DNA of 64,000 nt from Polyangiaceae bacterium. GTDB taxonomy: Bacteria; Myxococcota_A; Polyangia; Polyangiales; Polyangiaceae. Location of the stretch: assembly GCA_016712345.1 (NCBI GenBank), contig JADJRH010000001.1:372001-436000 (forward strand). Reading direction: 5' to 3'. This document shows positions 1 through 6,902 of this stretch, piece by piece. The stretch's first letter is position 1. Each line of letters starts with the position of its first letter. The notes beneath the pieces were generated by a model. It was not told where the DNA came from, did not search any database, and saw nothing but the letters and a program-made list of their open reading frames with translations. Both the position numbers and the translations under genes were made by a program.

Positions 1-362
1 AGGTTTAACCCTTCAATGCGCGCACCGGATCGGTCGGCATTTTTGAGCTGAAACACCGCTGCCGAAAGCATTTCACACGGGGCCTCAAGCAACGTGCGAG
101 CGCTTTCGACAGACACCGAGCCTTTGTCCACCGCATCGAGCACTCGCTCCACGGCGAGGGCCAATCTCCCGAAGTCGTCGGCGCCCACAAGCAGGCTTGA
201 CATACCCGTTTCAAACGCGTGGTAGGCGAGCGCTCTCGCATGGGTAGAATCGGAATCAACCCAATTGGAAACGCCCGCGGAAAGCGCGCCAATGCGCTCG
301 TCGGCGGTTTCTACGAACCGATTCCAGAGCGAAACACCAAGGGAAGGTTCGGGCGTTGTCAC
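1..362 (-). CDS. CheA-like chemosensory kinase, N-terminal part (runs off the left edge)
   Basis: The minus strand opens with GTG at 362, overlapping the stop of the upstream cheR by 4 nt (GTGA), and stays open to the window edge, giving about 120 residues. The visible part is all-helical and resembles a histidine phosphotransfer (Hpt) domain: a YHAFETG stretch sits where HTLKGS normally lies, followed by a helix ending in AVERVLDAVDKG. The phosphoacceptor His seems present, but the usual Lys-Gly after it is altered. In this operon (cheW, mcp, cheR) a CheA kinase is the expected missing member, so the call is mostly contextual. The ATP-binding and regulatory domains would lie left of the window. 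It could instead be another Hpt-bearing protein. Confidence 0.6.
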   Translation of the reverse strand, partial: MTTPEPSLGVSLWNRFVETADERIGALSAGVSNWVDSDSTHARALAYHAFETGMSSLLVGADDFGRLALAVERVLDAVDKGSVSVESARTLLEAPCEMLSAAVFQLKNADRSGARIEGLN

Positions 363-1594
363 GGCTCCCCTCCCCCAAATCCATGGCGCCTGAGCCACCG
401 TTGAGGCCCGGGTCGCGAAGCGCGAAACAACGCTTTTGTTTTGGACTCCACAACCGAAATCGCGCGACGCACTTTTTCAACCGCGTCGTCGTCGAGGTAG
501 TCCACCGAGTCAAAGTCAAAAATGACAGCCGCCGGGTTGGACGCGGACACCGCCGAACGAGCGCGTGACACCAGCGTATCCATTGTTTCGCGGGTGACCG
601 GAACCACCAACTCGCGAGGTGTTGTCAGAGCGGGCGACGATGGTCGAGTGGGCGCTTTTTTGGCTATTGGCGTTGCGTTGTGTACCCCCAGCGAAGAGGA
701 GCGCTCACCTTTTCCAAGTTTGGACGAAGGCGGCGCAGCCACACGCTCCGAAATGGCCGGTTGAGAAATGCGCCCTGAAGGACGCGACGATCGGGCGGGG
801 CCACTCTCTTCAGGTTTTTGCCACACCACGTGGTCACCGAAAGGTCGGGCCGACAGCCCCGGCACATTTCGGAGGGTTTCTGAATAGCCCAAAAACAAGA
901 ATCCCCCCGGAGCAAGCACCTGCGTTAACTTTTCAAGCGCGCGCGCCCTCGCTTCGGGAGCGAAATAAATGAGAACATTGCGGCACCACACCAAATCAAA
1001 CCCACGCCGTATGACCCTGTCTGCCAGGTTGTGTTTTTCAAATTCGACAAGGCCTGCAATTTCAGGCCGAATGTGCACAACCTCCCCATCTGCCACAAAA
1101 CTTGAATGCCATTCAGCCGGCACCTGACGCAACACCGAACTTGGGTAGACGGCCTCCCGAGCGGTTGAAAGAGCTTCAACGCTCACGTCGGTGGCCCAAA
1201 TGGAAGGTTTTCCACTTGGGGGTGGAAACGCTTTATGGAGCATCATGGCCAGCGTGAATGGCTCTTCACCCGTGGCGCAGCCGGCGCTCCACACCTGCGG
1301 ACTTGACCTACCCATCGCCTTCCAGAATGGAATGACAACATCGGTAAGCGCGTCGATGTGCGGTTTGTGCCTGAAAAAGCGCGTTTCACCAACTCTTACA
1401 GATTCTACAAGCAGGTGCAGTTCTTCGGCCCCAAAAGGTGAACGAACCAATTCTAAGTAGGCGCCTTCGCTCATTTGCAGCGCTGCCATGCGTGCAGCCG
1501 CTCGCGTTTCTACCACCCAGGGTGGAAGGTCAAACCCCGCGTGCGCATGAAGGCACTTTTCGAGGCCGGCGAGCGTTGCGCGAAGAAGGCCCAT
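359..1594 (-). CDS. cheR: CheR-type chemoreceptor glutamate methyltransferase with C-terminal STAS-like domain
   Basis: A 411-residue protein. The N-terminal helical CheR domain (about 1-75) is followed by an SAM-dependent methyltransferase domain (about 80-255) with the SAM-binding motif SAGCATGEEPF and the CheR signature WCRNVLIYF. It should methylate receptor glutamates using S-adenosylmethionine, setting adaptation of the neighbouring MCP. After a Ser/Pro-rich linker, residues about 328-411 look like a STAS domain (PAAVIFDFDSVDYLDDDAV, ending in GPQRWLRRHGF). STAS is not part of classical CheR; fused regulatory or TPR tails are more usual. The gene starts 8 nt after the mcp stop, and its own stop overlaps the next gene, so co-translation is likely. 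Confidence 0.93.
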   Translation of the reverse strand: MGLLRATLAGLEKCLHAHAGFDLPPWVVETRAAARMAALQMSEGAYLELVRSPFGAEELHLLVESVRVGETRFFRHKPHIDALTDVVIPFWKAMGRSSPQVWSAGCATGEEPFTLAMMLHKAFPPPSGKPSIWATDVSVEALSTAREAVYPSSVLRQVPAEWHSSFVADGEVVHIRPEIAGLVEFEKHNLADRVIRRGFDLVWCRNVLIYFAPEARARALEKLTQVLAPGGFLFLGYSETLRNVPGLSARPFGDHVVWQKPEESGPARSSRPSGRISQPAISERVAAPPSSKLGKGERSSSLGVHNATPIAKKAPTRPSSPALTTPRELVVPVTRETMDTLVSRARSAVSASNPAAVIFDFDSVDYLDDDAVEKVRRAISVVESKTKALFRASRPGPQRWLRRHGFGGGEP

Positions 1595-1602
1595 ACGCTA
1601 GC

Positions 1603-3684
1603 TCAATGGGGCTTTGACGCCGGTCTTGAGGGCTTTGTGAACGCGGGTCTGGCGGCCGTTTTTGGGGGCAACGACTTGAGGGTAGGTTTTTGTGGAAGTG
1701 ATGCCGGCGCCTGAGGTTCTGCGGGTGGAAGGGCCGCCGGTGCGGATGGGAGGGGAGTTAAACTCCCTTCGAGGTGAAACCCACCGATCGACTGTTCCAA
1801 CTCAAATGCGAGTTCATGCAATCGTTCCCCTTGAAGCACCGACTCTTCGGCTCCGGTTAATACTTCACTCGCAATGCGCCGCACAGCATCCATGTTTCGA
1901 GCGATTTCGTCGCTCACCACCGCCTGCTCTTGAACGGCCTGCGCTGTGTCGCGAACAACGCTCATCAGATGGGTAAGATCGGCCAATGTGGTGCTGACCA
2001 ATTGCGTACCTGAATCAACCTCGGTGGTACCCTTTTCCATGGAAACCACCGCCGCGGCGGTTTGCTCTTTAATGGTTTGAATGAGCCCTTCAATGTCTTT
2101 TGCCGACTGGCCTGCCCGCCGCGCGAGCGAAGACACTTCATCGGCCACAACAGCAAAGCCGCGGCCGTGTTCACCCGCCTGCGCCGCCTGAATAGCCGCG
2201 TTCAGAGCCAAAAGGGAGGTTTGCTCACTGATTTGGCGAATGACCTCCACAATGTTTCCAACCCGCTTGGAGCTTTCATCAAGTTCGTGCATTTTCGAAG
2301 CAGCGTCTTCGACCGCGCCTCGAATTTGGTCCATGCGCTCCACTGCCGACGAAACAGCGACGTTTGACTTTTCAACATCGGAACTCGCCTGCGCGGCATT
2401 TTCAGCAACTTGTTGAATAGAAGCCGACAGCTCGGTGACCGCCGCTGTGGAACTCTCAATTTTGAGGGCCTGGTCTTTGATACCTGAAAGCATTTGTTTG
2501 GAAGCCGCGCTGATTTCCGCGCTCGACGCTCCCACTTGAAATGCCGCCGTTTGTACACCGGAAGCGAGCCCTTGAAGCCGGGCAAACACCTGATTGATAT
2601 TCTCAGCCAGGTCCGCCGTTTCGTCCCTACTTTCAACAACGAGGCGCTGAGTCAGGTCTGTATCACCTTCCAAGAGCCTTTTTGATTGAACAACAAACCG
2701 CTTGATGGGCCGGGTGATCCAAAAGGCCATGAACAGCGCAATACCCACCGAAAGAACCACGCCGATTAGAATTTCTACCCATGGAACCTTACTACCGTCG
2801 TCGGTGGCAGTGCGGGTTCGCGTGAGAAACACCTTACCAACGGTTGTCTTTTCAAGGCCTTTGTATCCTTCGGCGTCTTCGGAGTAAAAATCCACATCCG
2901 CTCCGCCGAATTTTAATACAATTCGATCTTCTTCCCCCACTTTGATCTTGGCAAACTTGTCGGGTTGCATGGCTTTGCCAAGGGTAGAAAACTGATCTTC
3001 AGGGTAGGCCGAAGCCGTCACATCTTGACCTCGCAAGAAGCTCGGACGAATGCGCCTCTCGGCAACATCGTCGCTTTGTTCCGCGTATTCTAAATAATAG
3101 CGTTGCACTCGAACGCCTGCGAGCAGTCCACCCACAACCTCCCCTTCAGAACCCGCGCGTACAGGAACCGCGGATACTTGGTAGGGCGTGTTTTCAATCA
3201 GCACCAGACGGTGGGCAAATACATTGCCCGCCCGCACCCTGTCCACCGCTGCCATGTCGGTCAGATCGTCACCCTTGATTGGAGAGTTGGGAGATGACCA
3301 AATCGCTTTCGTCTTTGCCGTAAAAATGACGAAAAAGTCGGGCTGAACATTGTTTTTGGTGGTTAACCTGGAGTAGAGCGACTCACCCACAGAAGCGGCC
3401 GACGGTGGACCCGCGGATTTGTCATCGCCGCTTGGATTTTGACCTCCGAGGACAGCCCTGACACGCGCGTCTTCGGCCATGATTTCAAGCGCACCCGTCA
3501 TACCGCGACCGGAACGGTCTTCATACCCTTGATAACGCCGGAGGTGTTTCGCCAAAAAGTTACCCTGGGAAGGTCGCTGCGTTTCTTTACGAAACACGAA
3601 CGTTCCACCGCCGATAAGCAGCGCCGCCAGGGTAAGACACCCCAGCAGAAACTTGACGAACATGGGGATGCGAACGTTTTTCAT
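1603..3684 (-). CDS. Methyl-accepting chemotaxis protein
   Basis: A 693-residue transmembrane receptor. TM1 is at about residues 9-30, a periplasmic sensor region spans about 31-300 (Cache-like by size and layout, type not certain), TM2 is at about 302-323, then a HAMP domain, then a long coiled-coil signalling domain. The signalling hairpin tip reads EQTSLLALNAAIQAAQAGE, close to the canonical MCP tip, and is followed by the conserved GRGFAVVADEV. The C-terminal 60 residues are Pro/Ala-rich and lack a NWETF-type CheR-binding pentapeptide, so methylation presumably does not use tethering. It lies between cheW (17 nt upstream) and cheR (8 nt downstream). The ligand cannot be predicted. Confidence 0.95.
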   Translation of the reverse strand: MKNVRIPMFVKFLLGCLTLAALLIGGGTFVFRKETQRPSQGNFLAKHLRRYQGYEDRSGRGMTGALEIMAEDARVRAVLGGQNPSGDDKSAGPPSAASVGESLYSRLTTKNNVQPDFFVIFTAKTKAIWSSPNSPIKGDDLTDMAAVDRVRAGNVFAHRLVLIENTPYQVSAVPVRAGSEGEVVGGLLAGVRVQRYYLEYAEQSDDVAERRIRPSFLRGQDVTASAYPEDQFSTLGKAMQPDKFAKIKVGEEDRIVLKFGGADVDFYSEDAEGYKGLEKTTVGKVFLTRTRTATDDGSKVPWVEILIGVVLSVGIALFMAFWITRPIKRFVVQSKRLLEGDTDLTQRLVVESRDETADLAENINQVFARLQGLASGVQTAAFQVGASSAEISAASKQMLSGIKDQALKIESSTAAVTELSASIQQVAENAAQASSDVEKSNVAVSSAVERMDQIRGAVEDAASKMHELDESSKRVGNIVEVIRQISEQTSLLALNAAIQAAQAGEHGRGFAVVADEVSSLARRAGQSAKDIEGLIQTIKEQTAAAVVSMEKGTTEVDSGTQLVSTTLADLTHLMSVVRDTAQAVQEQAVVSDEIARNMDAVRRIASEVLTGAEESVLQGERLHELAFELEQSIGGFHLEGSLTPLPSAPAALPPAEPQAPASLPQKPTLKSLPPKTAARPAFTKPSRPASKPH

Positions 3685-3700
3685 ACCGTCTCACTCACAA

Positions 3701-4270
3701 TTATTCCAACCGCTGCTCCAGCGTGCGAAGGCGCTCCGACGAGAAAAGGGCGTCGGGGTTAAATATGCGAACTGTACCCGTCGGCGTGACCGCAACGCCC
3801 GACAAAACCGATGCCTGCTCGGCCGACAGCGTGGGCGGCGGCGGGGTGATTGTCGCGGGATCAAGTGTACGCAGATCGGCAAGCTGGTCGGCAAGTAGGG
3901 CCAGCGTTTTGGTCGCGTGACGCAATACAATTAAACGACTTTCATCGCGCACAACGGACCGCTGCAAGCCCAGCCACGAAGCGGGATCAATCGCCGGAAC
4001 AATTTCACCGCGCAGGCTGAAAATACCGATCACCCAAGGCGGCGTGAGAAACACTCTGGTGATTGGCCTCATCCGAATTGTTTCGCGAACGAACGCTATC
4101 GGAATGCCAATCTCCTGTTCGCGAAGGCGAAAGCACACGAGCCTCTGCGGCTCGGAACTTTCGGCAGCGCTCGGCGTTTCCATCACAGCGCGCAGGCTAG
4201 CCGAAAAATGCACGCGTTGTGCAGCAAACAGCGAAACATCAAACGAGCGGCCCAATTCGTTTGACCTCAT
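3701..4270 (-). CDS. cheW: CheW-type chemotaxis coupling protein
   Basis: A 189-residue protein containing one CheW domain, about residues 42-185, beginning QRLVCFRLREQEIGIPI and including the conserved hydrophobic strand PPWVIGIFSLRGEIVPAID. CheW scaffolds the receptor and the CheA kinase. It is the first gene of the minus-strand chemosensory operon. Two starts are possible: ATG at 4270, which adds about 29 poorly conserved residues, or ATG at 4183, which gives the usual short lead-in. Neither has a convincing Shine-Dalgarno sequence, so the start is unresolved. A Pro-rich insert (ITPPPPTLSAE) lies in the C-terminal half. Confidence 0.9.
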   Translation of the reverse strand: MRSNELGRSFDVSLFAAQRVHFSASLRAVMETPSAAESSEPQRLVCFRLREQEIGIPIAFVRETIRMRPITRVFLTPPWVIGIFSLRGEIVPAIDPASWLGLQRSVVRDESRLIVLRHATKTLALLADQLADLRTLDPATITPPPPTLSAEQASVLSGVAVTPTGTVRIFNPDALFSSERLRTLEQRLE

Positions 4271-4290
4271 TTGACGTGCATTGACGTTTA
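4271..4290 (-). promoter_or_regulatory. Tandem TTGACGT direct repeat upstream of cheW
   Basis: The 7-mer TTGACGT occurs twice, at 4271 and 4281, exactly 10 bp apart and directly upstream of the cheW start at 4270. One-turn spacing of direct repeats suits an operator or activator site, and TTGAC also resembles a -35 box. This is only a pattern observation. Confidence 0.3.
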
Positions 4291-4373
4291 AGGCCGTTTA
4301 GGTTCGGCGCCGCAAAACGAAGACGCCCGCCGATATACCGAGCGGGTGGTGAATGTGTTTAGGAGAAATTCCG

Positions 4374-4901
4374 ATGCGCAACGCGATTTTTGGTCTTTTG
4401 GCGGCAGTGGCTCTTGTGGGTTGTGGCAACAGCGGCGGCGGTGATAAGTCGGCCGGTTCGGGCGCTCCCGGTTCTGACAAAGCGGGCGGCGGTGACGGCC
4501 TTGTCGCCGTGGAGTTGAATCCACTTCCCCTCAAGATCAAGGTGCCGCCGGGTGGGCTCGGCGCCATGGACATGTCGATGGGTGAAGCCAAGAGCGTCAC
4601 AGTTGATATCGGCGGCGGCGCGTCGCTCAATATCAGCGAAGCTGACAAAGACTTTGCCGCTGTTAAAAAGCAATACCAAGGCGATACCATTCTCTTCCCA
4701 TTCAAGAAATGGGCAAAAGAAGGCGCAGATCTCGCGATTTTGGAGTTTAGCAATGAAGGGAAGACCGGGTACATCGGCTTCGTTCAGAAAACCGTCGGTG
4801 GAAAAAAGTACCTTTGCAAAACCACCGGGCTCGACGGCGTTCCCTCGGCCGATGTGGCTGAGAAAAACCTGAAAACCTGCGACTCGCTCGCGGCTAAATA
4901 A
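4374..4901 (+). CDS. Small hypothetical lipoprotein
   Basis: From ATG 4374 (preceded by AGGAGA at about 4361) the protein has 175 residues. It begins with a lipoprotein signal peptide whose lipobox is ALVGC, then a Gly/Ser/Lys-rich linker (GNSGGGDKSAG) typical of the lipoproteins in this window, and a mature domain of about 125 residues with no family I recognise. The domain has charged segments and one Cys near the C-terminus (KYLC...) plus another in KTCDSL, which may form a disulfide. An upstream in-frame ATG-like start at 4353 is less likely because it precedes the RBS. It is transcribed divergently from the chemosensory operon. Function unknown; probably anchored at a membrane facing the periplasm. 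Confidence 0.8.
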   Translation: MRNAIFGLLAAVALVGCGNSGGGDKSAGSGAPGSDKAGGGDGLVAVELNPLPLKIKVPPGGLGAMDMSMGEAKSVTVDIGGGASLNISEADKDFAAVKKQYQGDTILFPFKKWAKEGADLAILEFSNEGKTGYIGFVQKTVGGKKYLCKTTGLDGVPSADVAEKNLKTCDSLAAK

Positions 4902-5038
4902 ACCTTACCCGTCAGTTCAGCAGCCTCACCGATCCGCCGCGCTCCCCCACCGGCGGTTCAAAATCTGAACGTGACACCATCGTTTGTTTTTTGCTTCCGT
5001 TCCGTTGGATTGCTTTGCTACCCTCTAGTGCCGCGTGT

Positions 5039-5149
5039 CAAAAGTCCTCCCGGACTTTTGGCGCCGCTGACGCGGCGCGCTTCGCCCACGCCGGCACTAT
5101 CTTTTTTTCTCGTGGGGCTCCGCCCCACACCCCCCGCGCTTGCGCGCGG
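5039..5149. repeat. Chain of four short hairpins between two lipoprotein genes
   Basis: The gap from 4902 to 5233 has no gene. Within it four perfect inverted repeats follow each other: 5039-5060 (9-bp arms, CAAAAGTCC), 5061-5078 (7-bp arms, GCGCCGC), 5112-5128 (7-bp arms, GTGGGGC, loop TCC) and 5134-5149 (6-bp arms, CCGCGC). The first could act as a terminator for the 4374-4901 gene, although no T-run follows immediately; a CTTTTTTTCT run occurs at 5101-5110. The block abuts the dispersed inverted-repeat element at 5137-5205. Confidence 0.7.
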
Positions 5150-5205
5150 CTAGTTCCGCACGAAGAAACTCAACCAGGGCGAAACTTCTGAAAAGCGGAA
5201 CTAGC
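5137..5205 (+). repeat. Dispersed inverted-repeat element, copy 1
   Basis: The core (5149-5205) has 11-bp perfect inverted arms, GCTAGTTCCGC and GCGGAACTAGC, around about 35 nt. A second copy with the same arms and a largely identical interior (GCACGAAG..., CAGGG, AAACTTCTG) lies at 34665-34733 on the opposite strand. The shared block also includes the flanking CGCTTGCGCGCGG-like sequence. This copy ends 28 nt before the start of the Cys-rich lipoprotein gene. See the matching finding. Confidence 0.8.
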
Positions 5206-5233
5206 GTGGGGTAGTTTCACACGGAGGCTTTGA

Positions 5234-6862
5234 ATGACTTCGGTGCGTTGGTGGCTGCTTCTGGGCGTTTTTCTTTGTGTCGTCGCAGGCTGCGCCGAAG
5301 GGCAAAACACCAGCTCGGCCGGCGGCTCAACCGCTTCCTCCACCACCAACGAAACCGGCACCTCCGGCACCGGTGCCACTGCGGGCAGCGGCGGTGCCTC
5401 CGGCTCGGGAACGGGGGCCGCCTCCACCGGAAGTCAATCCACCACCGGATCGGGGGGACAGACAACGTCCTCCTCCACCGGCGGTTCATCCGCCACTGGA
5501 ACGTCCTCTTCGGGCGCGTCCTCAGGTGGTTCCAATCAAGGTGGAAGCGGCGTCGGGGGTGCCGAACCTTACTGTGGTGACGACTCGTGTTCTCCCGATG
5601 AGTCGTGCGCCGTCTGCCCATCTGACTGCGGCACTTGTTGCTCCCATGACAAGTGTGTGGCAGGCAGCGCATTGCCACCTTCGTGCGATCCGTGTGTCGC
5701 CACAATCTGCGCCGCTTTCGACGCTTGTTGCCTGGTATCGTGGAACGCTTTTTGTGTTGGAAAAGTGGCCACCATGTGCGGCATGACATGCGCCGCGGGG
5801 TGCGGCGACGGAACATGCGCGGGAGGTGAAACCTGCCAATCGTGTGCCGCCGACTGCGGCGTGTGTCCGGGCGGATGTGGTGACATGGCCTGCGGTGCGG
5901 GTGAAACTTGTCAAAATTGTCCAGCGGACTGCGGCGCTTGTCAGGGTTGTCCCAACGGAGCGTGTTCCAACGGTGAAACCTGTATGTCATGTCCCCAAGA
6001 TTGTGGGGGCTGCGGCGGTGTTTGCGGTGATACGGTGTGTCAGGCAGGAGAAACATGCCAAACCTGCTCCATCGACTGCGGCGTTTGCCCGGGCGGCTGC
6101 GGCGACGGTTTCTGCACAGGCACCGAAACTTGTCAGAACTGCGTGGGAGACTGCGGTCCCTGCCAAGGCGGGTGCGGCGATACAATTTGTTCAGGTCAGG
6201 AGTCGTGTATGACCTGCCCGGCAGATTGCGGCACGTGCGGCGGAATCTGCGGCGACGGTATGTGTACATCCGGCGAAACGTGCCAAACCTGCTCTATCGA
6301 TTGCGGCGTTTGCCCCGGCGGCTGTGGTGACATGTTTTGCAGTATGTTTGAATCTTGTATGACCTGTCCGGCGGACTGCGGCGGATGCATGGGTTTCTGC
6401 GGCGACAGCATGTGTACGCTCGGTGAAACCTGTATGACCTGTCCGGCGGACTGCGGGGGTTGCCCAGGCTTCTGCGGCGACGGCATGTGTACACCGGGCG
6501 AAACATGCCAAACCTGCCCCATCGACTGCGGAGTTTGTCCGGGAGGGTGTGGTGACCTCATTTGCTCCCCCGGCGAAACGTGTATGACCTGCCCATTTGA
6601 CTGCGGCGGCTGTATGGGCTTCTGCGGCGACAGCATGTGTACATCCGGCGAAACATGCCAAAATTGTTCAATCGACTGCGGTCCGTGTGGACCTTCGTGT
6701 CACGACCTTTGCGTTACCGGCTCACCGCTTTCTCCCATGTGTGACCCGTGCGTTGGACCGCTCTGCATGGCGATGCCGTCATGCTGCTCCACGGCATGGA
6801 CAAGTGCCTGCGTCAACCTGGTGGGAACGTATTGCGGTCTACCCTGCCCGGTGATGCCCTGA
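5234..6862 (+). CDS. Cys-rich repeat lipoprotein (13 CGDxxC repeats)
   Basis: A 542-residue secreted lipoprotein preceded by a CGGAGG ribosome site at about 5221. The signal peptide ends in the lipobox VVAGC (Cys20). Residues about 22-115 are a Ser/Thr/Gly-rich linker. From about 120 the protein is built of 13 repeats of about 25 residues with the pattern C-G-D-x2-C-x3-E-[ST]-C-x2-C-x2-DCG-x-C. A different module (GS-x-L-x-P-x-CDPCV...CC) occurs after repeat 1 and again at the C-terminus. Such repeats resemble cell-surface Cys-rich modules known in myxobacterial proteins; many disulfides are expected and a structural, adhesive or metal-binding surface role is plausible. No catalytic domain is visible. 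Confidence 0.85.
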   Translation: MTSVRWWLLLGVFLCVVAGCAEGQNTSSAGGSTASSTTNETGTSGTGATAGSGGASGSGTGAASTGSQSTTGSGGQTTSSSTGGSSATGTSSSGASSGGSNQGGSGVGGAEPYCGDDSCSPDESCAVCPSDCGTCCSHDKCVAGSALPPSCDPCVATICAAFDACCLVSWNAFCVGKVATMCGMTCAAGCGDGTCAGGETCQSCAADCGVCPGGCGDMACGAGETCQNCPADCGACQGCPNGACSNGETCMSCPQDCGGCGGVCGDTVCQAGETCQTCSIDCGVCPGGCGDGFCTGTETCQNCVGDCGPCQGGCGDTICSGQESCMTCPADCGTCGGICGDGMCTSGETCQTCSIDCGVCPGGCGDMFCSMFESCMTCPADCGGCMGFCGDSMCTLGETCMTCPADCGGCPGFCGDGMCTPGETCQTCPIDCGVCPGGCGDLICSPGETCMTCPFDCGGCMGFCGDSMCTSGETCQNCSIDCGPCGPSCHDLCVTGSPLSPMCDPCVGPLCMAMPSCCSTAWTSACVNLVGTYCGLPCPVMP

Positions 6863-6902
6863 TTTTTATAAAACCAATTGCCCTTTGGTCTGGAGAACCC
6901 CA

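Noticed and set aside
5149..5205. Integron attC site
   Set aside because: Although it is an inverted repeat, the ends read GCTAGTT...AACTAGC, the opposite of the attC core-site layout (RYYYAAC...GTTRRRY), and there is no integrase or cassette array.
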